A DNA stretch of 12,220 nt from Alphaproteobacteria bacterium. Its GTDB lineage: Bacteria; Pseudomonadota; Alphaproteobacteria; Micavibrionales; CSBR16-224. The position numbers and the translations under genes are program-made. Below are positions 1 through 6,553 of the stretch, one piece after another. The DNA is taken from NCBI GenBank assembly GCA_007116755.1, contig SKHU01000301.1, forward strand, positions 1 through 12,220, written 5' to 3'. How positions within the stretch are numbered: the first letter of the stretch is position 1; every line of letters starts with the position of its first letter. The notes below the pieces were generated by a model, which saw nothing but the letters and a program-made list of their open reading frames with translations, did no database searches and was not told where the DNA came from.

Positions 1-1
1 C

Positions 2-370
2 CTCCAGCGCCTCCAGACGGATCAGACCGCTGCTGTCAACCGGACAAACCGCCAGATCGTCACGCGATTTCCTGACCGACGGGTGCTCCACATCCGACAC
101 GATCACATGCCGGACATCGGAACAGCCGTTCAGCACGGCGATATTCGCCTCCGTCGCGCCGGAGGTGAAAACAACGTTTTCCGGCGTTTCCGCATTGAGC
201 GCCGCGGCGGTCTTCTCCCGCGCCTCTTCGATATGCGCCCGCAGAAAACGGCCGCTTTTATGAATGGCCGAGGGATTGGCCGCCGCGCGCAACAGCTCCG
301 TCATTACCGCAAAAGCAGCGGGACGTATTGACGTGCTGGCGTTATGATCCAGATAAATATTGTTTTTCAT
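2..370 (-). CDS. Cysteine desulfurase (class V aminotransferase, NifS/IscS-like), N-terminal part
   Basis: PLP-dependent enzyme that takes sulfur from L-cysteine, giving alanine and an enzyme persulfide for Fe-S cluster or thio-modification pathways. The 123 visible residues begin with YLDHNAST (residues 6-13), the fold-type I substrate-binding start of this family. They continue with NPSAIHKSGR (32-41), the PLP-phosphate motif FTSGATEAN (68-76) and EHPSV (95-99), whose His96 matches the residue that stacks on the PLP ring. The PLP lysine and the persulfide cysteine lie beyond the left edge, so group I (IscS/NifS) cannot be separated from other members with certainty. The start is the ATG at 370-368; the sites upstream of it are only G-rich (weak Shine-Dalgarno). 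It is divergent from the alpha/beta hydrolase. As I recall, such a pair flanks suf gene clusters in many Alphaproteobacteria, so sufB or related genes may lie to the left (inference). Confidence 0.88.
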   Translation of the reverse strand, partial: MKNNIYLDHNASTSIRPAAFAVMTELLRAAANPSAIHKSGRFLRAHIEEAREKTAAALNAETPENVVFTSGATEANIAVLNGCSDVRHVIVSDVEHPSVRKSRDDLAVCPVDSSGLIRLEALE

Positions 371-453
371 ATGTTTGCCCCGTATTCCCCCATCCGCTCT
401 CGCCCGTTTTTCGCGCCGCACAAACAGGTGATTCTCCACAAAACCGAAAAATA

Positions 454-482
454 AGAATACATGAATAATATATTATTTTCAA
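454..482 (-). promoter_or_regulatory. Candidate sigma-70 promoter for the cysteine desulfurase gene
   Basis: Read on the minus strand, TTGAAA (482-477) is followed after 17 bp by TATTCT (459-454). The gene start is about 85 bp downstream. The spacer holds a perfect 14-bp palindrome, AATAATATATTATT (464-477), where a regulator could sit. The promoter is inferred from hexamer match and spacing only. Confidence 0.45.
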
Positions 483-512
483 CAGGATAATGAGAACCCA
501 AACAAAAAAACC

Positions 513-541
513 TTGCTTTTTCGCATTCATTTATGTATAGT
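513..541 (+). promoter_or_regulatory. Sigma-70 promoter for the alpha/beta hydrolase
   Basis: TTGCTT (513-518) and TATAGT (536-541) are separated by exactly 17 bp in an A+T-rich stretch. Transcription would begin near 548 and leave a 5' leader of about 180 nt before the ATG at 730. It is inferred from sequence match. Confidence 0.55.
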
Positions 542-729
542 AGGGACGAAAATTACGGGGAAGAAAATTTTGCCCTGGTCACTTTTTGCAAAAGAATGTT
601 TCGCAAACACCGCTGCAAAGCGAAAAACCGCCGCCGACAAAATGTTTGGAACGACAAACAGCAGCAATTGACCGTAAAAATTATAGAAAAACTCACCCTA
701 CGGGGAGATCAACGGGAGGATTTATTTAT

Positions 730-1389
730 ATGCCTGAAATCATCTTTAACGGCCCTGCTGGACGTCTTGAAGGACGCTACAAACACAGCCCGCTTCCGAA
801 TGCTCCGGTTGCTCTGATTTTGCATCCGAACCCGGAACAGGGCGGTACGATGAATAACCGTATCACCTATACGATGTTCCAGAATTTCGCCGCACGCGGC
901 TTTTCAACATTGCGCTTTAATTTCCGCGGTGTCGGACGCTCGCAAGGTGAATTCGGTCAGGGACTTGGCGAACTCAGTGATGCCGCCGCCGCACTTGACT
1001 GGCTGCAAGGGCTGAACAAAAACGCATCTTCCGTCTGGGTAGGCGGGTTTTCTTTTGGTGCATGGATTGCCATGCAGCTTCTGATGCGCCGTCCGGAAAT
1101 TGACAGCTATGTTTCGGTCGCACCGCCGGCCAATCTGTACGATTTCAACTTCCTCGCCCCCTGCCCGAATGAAGGGCTGATTGTTCAGGGCGATGCGGAC
1201 AGAATCGTTACAATGGAATCGGTGGATGCGCTGGTGGAAAAACTGCGCGAACAGCGCGGCATGGACGGCGTGGATTACCGCGTTGTTCCGGGTGCGGATC
1301 ACTTTTTCAAAAATCATACCGATACGGTCATGCACTATATCAACAACTATATCGACAAGACCATCTCGGCGCAGGAAGCCGCCGCATAG
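730..1389 (+). CDS. Alpha/beta hydrolase of the COG2945-like family
   Basis: Cytoplasmic serine hydrolase of 219 residues with unknown substrate. The order of motifs is HPNP (32-35, oxyanion region), FNFRGVGRSQG (63-73), nucleophile elbow GGFSFG with Ser108 (105-110), GDADRIV with the likely catalytic Asp157 (154-160), and GADHFF with His191 (188-193). The opening MPEIIFNGPAGRLEG is the usual N-terminus of this family. For that reason, and because GGGAGGA (714-720) stands 9 nt upstream, I place the start at 730. An in-frame ATG at 586 would add 48 unconserved, basic residues and has no such site. It is a single transcription unit, with its own promoter upstream and a strong terminator behind it. 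There is no signal peptide. The family is confident; the substrate cannot be told. Confidence 0.9.
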   Translation: MPEIIFNGPAGRLEGRYKHSPLPNAPVALILHPNPEQGGTMNNRITYTMFQNFAARGFSTLRFNFRGVGRSQGEFGQGLGELSDAAAALDWLQGLNKNASSVWVGGFSFGAWIAMQLLMRRPEIDSYVSVAPPANLYDFNFLAPCPNEGLIVQGDADRIVTMESVDALVEKLREQRGMDGVDYRVVPGADHFFKNHTDTVMHYINNYIDKTISAQEAAA

Positions 1390-1416
1390 ATATTTTTTAA
1401 ATCACACGGCACAGAT

Positions 1417-1454
1417 AAAACGCACCGCTTTCTTGAAAAGCGGTGCGTTTTTTT
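1417..1454 (+). terminator. Rho-independent terminator after the hydrolase
   Basis: CGCACCGCTTT (1421-1431) pairs perfectly with AAAGCGGTGCG (1437-1447) around a 5-nt loop. The flanking AAAA and TTTT extend the pairing, and a run of T continues to 1454. It separates the hydrolase from the gpm operon. Confidence 0.92.
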
Positions 1455-1534
1455 GCCTGTCCTTATAGACATGTATAGGCGCAATCCCGTATTCTGTTTG
1501 CAAAGAAAACCACAAATTCCAGAATGAGGCAAAA

Positions 1535-2191
1535 ATGAACCATCTGATTTTACTGCGGCACGGACAAAGCGCATGGAATCTTGAAAACCGCTTTACCGGA
1601 TTTAAAGATGTCGGGCTGACCGATCTTGGTCGCAAAGAGGCGGAAAACGCCGGAAAACACCTGCAAAAAATACGGCTTGACCGTGTGTTCTGCTCAACGC
1701 TGAGCCGCGCCATCGCCACAGCGGAAATCACACTGGCCAGCAGCGGGCAAACCAATGCGCATCTGGCGGAAAACGGGCGTTTTGCCATGACCTGCCACGA
1801 TGACCTGCGTGAACGCGATTACGGCGATCTGACCGGTCTGAACAAAGACGAAACCCGCGAAAAATACGGCGACGAACAGGTTCATATCTGGCGGCGCAGC
1901 TATGACACACCGCCGCCGGGCGGCGAAAGCCTGAAAGATGTTGTCGCACGTGTTGCTCCCTATTACGAAACGCATATCAAACCGGAAATCGATGCGGGCA
2001 AAAATATTCTTCTTGCCGCACACGGCAATACGCTGCGCGCAATGCTGATCGTGCTGGGGATCAAAACGCCGGACAACATCAACGAGATGGAAGTGCCGAC
2101 AGGCGCCCCCCTGCTGATTGCTTTCGAAGACGGTGCCATGCAGTCATGGCAATTGCTGGATGAAGATTCACCCGCACAGCACACCGCCTGA
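1535..2191 (+). CDS. gpmA: 2,3-bisphosphoglycerate-dependent phosphoglycerate mutase
   Basis: Glycolytic and gluconeogenic enzyme that interconverts 3-phosphoglycerate and 2-phosphoglycerate through a phosphohistidine. The protein has 218 residues, somewhat shorter than the approximately 250 of E. coli GpmA. Catalytic features are visible: LLRHGQSAWN with phospho-acceptor His9, FTGFKDVGLTD (20-30), Arg58 in the SR motif, RERDYGDLTGLNK with acid Glu93 (92-104), Arg120-Arg121, GGES (129-132), and AAHGNTLRA with second histidine His163 (161-169). The retained HGN and GLNK segments favour a true mutase over a general histidine phosphatase. The start ATG has GAGG (1526-1529) 5 nt upstream. It is the first gene of a probable four-gene operon, with the next mutase-like gene 29 nt downstream. 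I found no convincing promoter between the hydrolase terminator and the start. Confidence 0.92.
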   Translation: MNHLILLRHGQSAWNLENRFTGFKDVGLTDLGRKEAENAGKHLQKIRLDRVFCSTLSRAIATAEITLASSGQTNAHLAENGRFAMTCHDDLRERDYGDLTGLNKDETREKYGDEQVHIWRRSYDTPPPGGESLKDVVARVAPYYETHIKPEIDAGKNILLAAHGNTLRAMLIVLGIKTPDNINEMEVPTGAPLLIAFEDGAMQSWQLLDEDSPAQHTA

Positions 2192-2220
2192 CGGACGGCA
2201 TGCAGAAGGATTGATGCACG

Positions 2221-2844
2221 ATGCCGAAACTCGTCATTTTTCGTCACGGCGAAACCGAATGGAATGAGCGCGGATTGCTGACCGGCCGCGCCGATATTTC
2301 CCTGACCAAATCAGGGCGCGAGCAGGCTTTTGATGCCGGTCGCATGATGCGCCATATCCGTTTTGACCGCGCCTACAGCTCAACGCTGACACGTGCCATG
2401 ACTTCGCTGGAAATCGCGCTTGAGGCCACCGCACCGACCAATGATCATCTGAAAGATGCAAGCGGCGGATGGCGATACTACGCTGCCGAATCCTTGCAGG
2501 AGCGCGATATCGGTGCGTTTTCCGGCCAGCCGAATACAGGCGATGTCTTCCGCCACTGGCCGAAGCTCTATGACGAACCGATCAAAGGCGGCGAAAGCAC
2601 CAAAGATATGGTCGAACGCGTCGAAGAGCTTTACCGCAACGAAATCCGTCCGGCCGTTCTGGACGGAGAAAACGTGCTGGTTGTTGCCCATGCCGGCGTA
2701 TTGATCGCTTTCAAGGTCATTCTCGGCTATCTGACGACACAGCAGGCACCGCAACCGAAAGAGCGCGTGCCCAACGCCGTGCCCTGGGTCATCGAATTCG
2801 ATGATGACGGCCGCAATATCAACGACTATCTGATACAGGCTTGA
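2221..2844 (+). CDS. Histidine phosphatase / diverged phosphoglycerate mutase paralogue
   Basis: A 207-residue protein of the histidine phosphatase superfamily, clearly a paralogue of the preceding gene. It keeps IFRHGETEWN with catalytic His9, the GLLTGRADISLT segment (18-29), Arg58, QERDIG with Glu94 (93-98), GGES (123-126) and a second histidine, His157, in VVAHAGVL. It differs where the mutases are most conserved: the HGN after the second histidine has become HAG, and the GLNK segment is replaced by SGQPNTGDVF. It may therefore still be a mutase of low stringency, or a phosphatase acting on another phosphorylated metabolite; the sequence does not decide. The start ATG follows GAAGGA (2205-2210) by 10 nt. 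It is 29 nt after gpmA and presumably cotranscribed. Confidence 0.85.
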   Translation: MPKLVIFRHGETEWNERGLLTGRADISLTKSGREQAFDAGRMMRHIRFDRAYSSTLTRAMTSLEIALEATAPTNDHLKDASGGWRYYAAESLQERDIGAFSGQPNTGDVFRHWPKLYDEPIKGGESTKDMVERVEELYRNEIRPAVLDGENVLVVAHAGVLIAFKVILGYLTTQQAPQPKERVPNAVPWVIEFDDDGRNINDYLIQA

Positions 2845-2870
2845 CTTTCAGCCCTGCCAAATGCTAGTTT
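2841..2870 (+). promoter_or_regulatory. Candidate internal promoter before the ankyrin gene
   Basis: TTGACT (2841-2846) overlaps the stop codon of the second mutase gene. After 18 bp comes an extended -10, TGCTAGTTT (2862-2870). It could give the ankyrin and HMG-CoA lyase genes transcription independent of gpmA. The -10 match is moderate. Confidence 0.4.
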
Positions 2871-2894
2871 TCATATGAATTCAAGAGGAGCAAC

Positions 2895-3524
2895 ATGACG
2901 CAGGAGGCCACGCCGCAGGATTGTTTTACCATCGCCGTTTTCTACGGCGATACGCAGACTGTCAAAAAACTTCTGACGGATCACAAGGGCGAAGTGGATG
3001 TCAATGCACCCCTGTTTGAATATACACCGCTAATTTTCTCCGCCTATCAGAACAATATCGAAGCCGCCCGCCTGCTGCTGGAATCGGGAGCCGACCCCGA
3101 CGGCGAGGATGAAGAAGGCAGCACCGCCCTGCGCTGGGCTGCGCGTTGCGGCAATACAGAAATTCTGTCGCTGTTGATCGAAAAAGGCGCCGATCCGAAC
3201 CTTGCCGATAAAGCGGATAAAATGACTGCGCTACATTACGCGGTTTTCGAGCGCAACAGCGAAACAGTCGCAAAACTGCTGAAAGCCGGTGCCGATCCGA
3301 CCTTGGAAAACATACATGGTGAAAGCCCGCTCCGCTACGCCTATAAGCTCGGTTTGAAAGATATCGTCATCCAGTTTCAAAACCATACAACCGAAAAGCA
3401 GTTGCAGGAAAGGGAAGGGAAACAGTCTCTGAGTGCTGCCATGCGCAAGGCACAGATGGAACGGCAGGAAAATCTGCGCCGTTACTGCCGCCGACCGCCG
3501 CAAGATAACCGTCCAAAATTTTAG
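2895..3524 (+). CDS. Ankyrin-repeat protein
   Basis: A 209-residue protein made mostly of about five ankyrin repeats, at approximately 10-38, 42-70, 75-103, 109-137 and 141-165. The repeat signature is clear in TPLIFSAYQNNIEAARLLLE and SGADPD, in TALRWAARCGNTEILSLLIE and KGADPN, and in TALHYAVFERNSETVAKLL and AGADPT. The C-terminal 45 residues are charged and basic (RRYCRRPPQDNRPKF at the end), without a recognised domain. There is no signal peptide or membrane segment, so it is probably cytoplasmic. Ankyrin repeats bind protein partners; the partner here is unknown. The start ATG has AGAGGAG (2884-2890) 4 nt upstream. The HMG-CoA lyase start follows its stop by 8 nt, so the two are most likely translated from one message. 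Confidence 0.85.
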   Translation: MTQEATPQDCFTIAVFYGDTQTVKKLLTDHKGEVDVNAPLFEYTPLIFSAYQNNIEAARLLLESGADPDGEDEEGSTALRWAARCGNTEILSLLIEKGADPNLADKADKMTALHYAVFERNSETVAKLLKAGADPTLENIHGESPLRYAYKLGLKDIVIQFQNHTTEKQLQEREGKQSLSAAMRKAQMERQENLRRYCRRPPQDNRPKF

Positions 3525-3532
3525 GAGCAGAC

Positions 3533-4444
3533 ATGTTTGAAAATCTGCCTGCAAACGTCAAAATTGTCGAAGTCGGCGTACGCGACGGCTTGCAGAATGA
3601 AAAACAACATGTCGATCTGCCCACCAAGCTGCAATTGATCCATCTGCTGGAGGAGACGGGGCTGAAAACCATTGAGGCCGGCGCTTTCGTTTCGCCAAAA
3701 TGGGTGCCGCAAATGGCCGATACGGGCGATCTTCTCCGCATGCTGACACCGAAACCGGGTGTTTCCTATCCCGTTCTGGTGCCGAATATAACGGGGCTGG
3801 AAAAAGCGCTGGAGCACGGTGTCAAGGAAATCGCCGTCTTCGGCGCAGCATCGGAAAGCTTCAGCAAAAAAAATATCAACTGTTCGATTGCCGAAAGTCT
3901 TGCACGGTTTCAACCCGTCTGCGAGGCTGCCGCATCTGCGGATATTAAAATTCGCGGCTATGTATCCTGCGTCCTCGGCTGCCCCTATGAGGGAGAGATC
4001 GCCCCCGAAAACGTGCGCGAAGTCGCGGCAAAACTTTATGCGATGGGCTGCTATGAAATCTCGCTGGGCGATACGATCGGTACGGGAACCCCGCTTAAAA
4101 CGCAAAAAATGCTGGAGGCCGTCAGCACCGCCGTGCCGAAGGAGAAACTGGCCGTGCATTTTCACGATACCTACGGACAGGCGCTGGCCAATATTCTGGT
4201 CGCGCTCGATAACGGCATATCCGTCATCGACAGCGCCGTTGCAGGGCTGGGCGGCTGCCCTTATGCCAAAGGTGCCAGCGGCAATGTCGCCACGGAAGAT
4301 GTCGTTTATATGCTGGACGGTATGGGTATAGAAACAGGTGTTGATCTTGCCCTGCTGCACAAAGCCGGCGCATTCATCACAAAAACGCTCGGCCGCCCGC
4401 CTGCCTCCAAAACAGCACAGGCGTTAGCCGCCAAAACCTCATAA
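3533..4444 (+). CDS. mvaB: Hydroxymethylglutaryl-CoA lyase
   Basis: Cleaves 3-hydroxy-3-methylglutaryl-CoA to acetyl-CoA and acetoacetate, the last step of leucine degradation and ketone-body formation. At 303 residues it has the usual length for the bacterial enzyme, a TIM barrel of the HMGL-like family. Visible features: VEVGVRDGLQNE (12-23) with catalytic Arg17 and metal-binding Asp18, Glu48, VHFHDTYGQALAN (208-220) with metal ligands His209 and His211, and the family signature GLGGCPYAKGASGNVATED (238-256) with reactive Cys242 and metal ligand Asn251. These separate it from isopropylmalate and homocitrate synthases. The ribosome binding site AGGAG (3523-3527) overlaps the stop codon of the ankyrin gene, so translation is probably coupled. 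No other leucine-degradation gene is visible in this window. Its stop lies only 7 bp from the end of the convergent gene, with no obvious terminator. Confidence 0.95.
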   Translation: MFENLPANVKIVEVGVRDGLQNEKQHVDLPTKLQLIHLLEETGLKTIEAGAFVSPKWVPQMADTGDLLRMLTPKPGVSYPVLVPNITGLEKALEHGVKEIAVFGAASESFSKKNINCSIAESLARFQPVCEAAASADIKIRGYVSCVLGCPYEGEIAPENVREVAAKLYAMGCYEISLGDTIGTGTPLKTQKMLEAVSTAVPKEKLAVHFHDTYGQALANILVALDNGISVIDSAVAGLGGCPYAKGASGNVATEDVVYMLDGMGIETGVDLALLHKAGAFITKTLGRPPASKTAQALAAKTS

Positions 4445-4451
4445 AAAACAA

Positions 4452-5042
4452 TCAGTGTTTGTATTTCGGATTGCGCGGCTTGTTTTTCGCTGCGGCGCGT
4501 ATGCCGCTCATACCGCTAAACACCAGCAGCATCCACAACGGCAAAAAGATCATGTTGTGTATCGCGCCGACAATTTTTTCATCCGTGCTTTTCGGGCGGT
4601 TATGCTCGGCCAAAACCCGGATATCCTCTGCCCCGACCTCGGCGCGGGATTCGCGTAAATCGCCGATATGGCCGATTTTATAGCCCAGCACATGGTGATG
4701 ACGCTGATAGTTTTTTTCAAATTCGCGCAGCTTATCCCGCGTCTGTCTTTCCGACAAATCCTCGGCACGGAAAAGATTATAAAGAAATTCGCGTTGCGCC
4801 TCCCGATCATCCGGTTTCGCGGCCAGTGCCGCAAATTCCTGACGCAACTCCTGTTGTACGGCAGCCGTATTTTCTGTTGTCAGATCGTCAATTTTTCCTG
4901 TCAAAGCGGTCTCGGTGACCGATAGGCCTATCAATGCGGCAAAACATCCCCCCAAGACAAGACCCGGACGTTCGACCACGACCTTGGCTGCGCTGTGTTT
5001 GGTTTTATCAAATTTATATTTCAGTCCGGCCTTATCGACCAT
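4452..5042 (-). CDS. Unrecognised two-TM protein with a long charged loop
   Basis: I do not recognise a family for this 196-residue protein. A basic N-terminus (KYKFDKTKHSAAK, residues 8-20) precedes a hydrophobic segment at about 28-48. A long charged, probably helical region follows (about 50-158, with KLREFEKNYQRHHH near 104-117). A second hydrophobic segment is at about 161-181 and the tail is basic (AAAKNKPRNPKYKH). By the positive-inside rule both ends should be cytoplasmic and the charged loop periplasmic (inference). The start ATG at 5042-5040 is preceded by AGAGG at a rather long spacing of 11 nt. A strong promoter of its own lies immediately upstream, between this gene and the end of mltA, so it can be transcribed separately. 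It converges on HMG-CoA lyase. Confidence 0.72.
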   Translation of the reverse strand: MVDKAGLKYKFDKTKHSAAKVVVERPGLVLGGCFAALIGLSVTETALTGKIDDLTTENTAAVQQELRQEFAALAAKPDDREAQREFLYNLFRAEDLSERQTRDKLREFEKNYQRHHHVLGYKIGHIGDLRESRAEVGAEDIRVLAEHNRPKSTDEKIVGAIHNMIFLPLWMLLVFSGMSGIRAAAKNKPRNPKYKH

Positions 5043-5091
5043 AATAGATACCGCCTCTTCGAATACCGTAAAACGTAAAAGATGCCGTATT

Positions 5092-5120
5092 CCTATACCA
5101 TTACCTAAATGCTATGTCAA
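5092..5120 (-). promoter_or_regulatory. Strong sigma-70 promoter for the two-TM protein gene
   Basis: On the minus strand a consensus TTGACA (5120-5115) is followed after exactly 17 bp by TATAGG (5097-5092), itself preceded by TGG, which forms an extended -10. Transcription should start near 5085, about 42 nt before the ATG. The -35 lies 5 bp past the stop codon of mltA. Confidence 0.7.
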
Positions 5121-5124
5121 TGAT

Positions 5125-6441
5125 TTATTGTGCTTCCGTGCGGGAAAATGGCCATGACAGTTTTGCAAAAAACATCCGCACAGGGCCGTCTTCCTTGCGC
5201 GGCCCCTGCCATGCGAGTTCGCGCGGAACTTCAACAAAATCCGGCAACAATACCCAATACCGCCCGCGGCTTTTCATGTGTCCGGCAAAATTTTCTGCCT
5301 CCTCGCCGTAGCCCCAGAAAAAATCACCGCGCACAGCGCCGCGGATCGCACCGCCCGTATCCTGCGCCACCATCAGGCGGCGGATGCGGTCATTTGCATC
5401 AAACACGCCATCGATATCGACCCAGACCGGCAGGCCATAGGGAAAGACGCGGCGATCAACGGCAAGGCTGCGCCTTTCGGTCAGCGGCACGCCTTCCGCA
5501 CCCAGAGGACCGGCTGTTTCCGTCAGTTCATGGAAGAAAATGTAAGACGCATTTTTATTCATGATATCCTGCGCATCATCTGAATTTTCCAGCAGATAAT
5601 CCCGAATGGCCGGCATACTCATATCCTCGCGCGCTACCGCGCCAATATCAATCAGATGCCGCCCGATCGCGTAATAAACATGGCCGTTCTGTCCGGCATA
5701 ACCGACACGCATTTCACGGCCGTCTTCCAGACGGACGCGACCCGAACCTTGAATATGCAGGAAAAATGCCTGTACGGGATCATCGACCCAGACCAGCACC
5801 TCGCCGTTTTCCCCCAAAGCGCCTGCCGTGATTGCAGCACGGTCGTGATAGGGAACAAGACGGTTGCCGACAACGCGCCCCGCAATTCTTTCCCCCGACA
5901 GCTTATCGCGGAACGCACCGAGATTGACCTCGATCAGATCATCGGGGCGTTTGTACAGCGGCACGTTATAACGCTCCGTCTTCTCAAGACTGCCCAGCAA
6001 CAGCGGCTCATAATAGCCGGTAAACAGGCCGTCATCTTTTTCCGTTGCGGCATCCCGCACCAGATAGGCCCGAAAATGCCGTTCAAAAAAATCTTTGGCA
6101 ACCCGATTATCATCCGCATCCGCATCCATTTCCACAGCCGCCATGCAAACGCGCTGCCAGTCGGCGTAATATCCGCCGACACCGTTTTCTTTCATCACGG
6201 CCTCACTATCGCGGCGGGACATTCTGTTACAACTAACCAGAAAGGTCTGTAATGCCGCTGCGTGATCGTCACCTTCCCAGCCGGGCAGATCGACCAGAAA
6301 AAACTGTTCCAGATAAATCGAGGGAATATCCGACGGCCCGTCCGGTTTTTCTTCCGCCGCATCGCGCCCGACGCAACCGGCAAGCGCCGCCCCCAGAAAC
6401 AGGGCACAGACAAAAAGCACTGATATTTTTTTTGAAAACAC
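5125..6441 (-). CDS. mltA: Membrane-bound lytic murein transglycosylase A (lipoprotein)
   Basis: Cuts the beta-1,4 link between MurNAc and GlcNAc in peptidoglycan, forming 1,6-anhydro-MurNAc ends. It should be anchored in the outer membrane as a lipoprotein. The 438-residue protein begins with a signal peptide, MFSKKIS and a hydrophobic run ending in lipobox LAGC (Cys23). The MltA domain follows, with DGLFTGYYEP (137-146), VPLYKRPDDL (160-169) and FFLHIQGSGRVRL (226-238). The C-terminal 3D domain carries FPYGLPVWVD (333-342), AQDTGGAIRG (359-368) with the presumed catalytic Asp361, and DFFWG (373-377). I place the start at GTG (6441-6439), because CCTCCC on the plus strand (6452-6457) gives GGGAGG 10 nt upstream; a TTG at 6465 would put that site inside the gene. 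It follows the Tim44-domain gene by 112 bp, in the same direction. Confidence 0.94.
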   Translation of the reverse strand: MFSKKISVLFVCALFLGAALAGCVGRDAAEEKPDGPSDIPSIYLEQFFLVDLPGWEGDDHAAALQTFLVSCNRMSRRDSEAVMKENGVGGYYADWQRVCMAAVEMDADADDNRVAKDFFERHFRAYLVRDAATEKDDGLFTGYYEPLLLGSLEKTERYNVPLYKRPDDLIEVNLGAFRDKLSGERIAGRVVGNRLVPYHDRAAITAGALGENGEVLVWVDDPVQAFFLHIQGSGRVRLEDGREMRVGYAGQNGHVYYAIGRHLIDIGAVAREDMSMPAIRDYLLENSDDAQDIMNKNASYIFFHELTETAGPLGAEGVPLTERRSLAVDRRVFPYGLPVWVDIDGVFDANDRIRRLMVAQDTGGAIRGAVRGDFFWGYGEEAENFAGHMKSRGRYWVLLPDFVEVPRELAWQGPRKEDGPVRMFFAKLSWPFSRTEAQ

Positions 6442-6468
6442 GATTAAAAAACCTCCCTCATACAAAAC

Positions 6469-6491
6469 GGAGCAGGCTTTGCGCCTGCTTC
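6469..6491 (-). other. Hairpin in the leader between the Tim44-domain gene and mltA
   Basis: AGCAGGC (6471-6477) pairs with GCCTGCT (6483-6489) around a 5-nt loop, and two more pairs (one G-T) extend the stem to 6469-6491. On the minus strand it is followed by CCGTTTTG, a poor T-run, so it could be a weak terminator after the Tim44-domain gene or an mRNA element 11 bases upstream of the mltA ribosome binding site. Confidence 0.45.
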
Positions 6492-6503
6492 TCTTCTTTT
6501 CCG

Positions 6504-6532
6504 ATTGTAATGCGGAAAGTCGCGAAAGAAAA
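6504..6532 (-). promoter_or_regulatory. Weak candidate promoter for mltA
   Basis: On the minus strand TACAAT (6509-6504) matches the -10 consensus at five of six bases. The hexamer 17 bp upstream (TTTTCT, 6532-6527) is a poor -35. The hairpin above would lie in its leader. mltA may instead be read from the Tim44-domain gene promoter. Confidence 0.3.
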
Positions 6533-6553
6533 CGATTTTAGAAAGCGATCAAA

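Larger units (their letters stand above)
371..729. other. Divergent intergenic region (359 bp)
   Basis: No convincing gene lies here. The left part, next to the desulfurase start, is ordinary in composition. Positions 430-560 are A+T-rich and carry one candidate promoter in each direction. From about 548 to 729 there is a long leader before the hydrolase start. Reading frames do cross this leader, including one in frame with the hydrolase from 586, but they show no family similarity and no ribosome binding site, so I treat the leader as untranslated. Confidence 0.6.

Noticed and set aside
342..530. Small minus-strand frame with a hydrophobic segment near its start
   Set aside because: It overlaps both divergent promoters and the start of the cysteine desulfurase gene, and has no ribosome binding site. 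The hydrophobic run arises from the A+T-rich promoter DNA.
586..729. N-terminal extension of the alpha/beta hydrolase from an ATG at 586
   Set aside because: The 48 extra residues are basic and unlike the family. The ATG at 730 has GGGAGGA at 9 nt and begins with the conserved family N-terminus.
3521..4360. A 279-codon open frame on the minus strand opposite HMG-CoA lyase
   Set aside because: HMG-CoA lyase on the plus strand has all catalytic motifs; the antisense frame shows none and has shadow-like composition.
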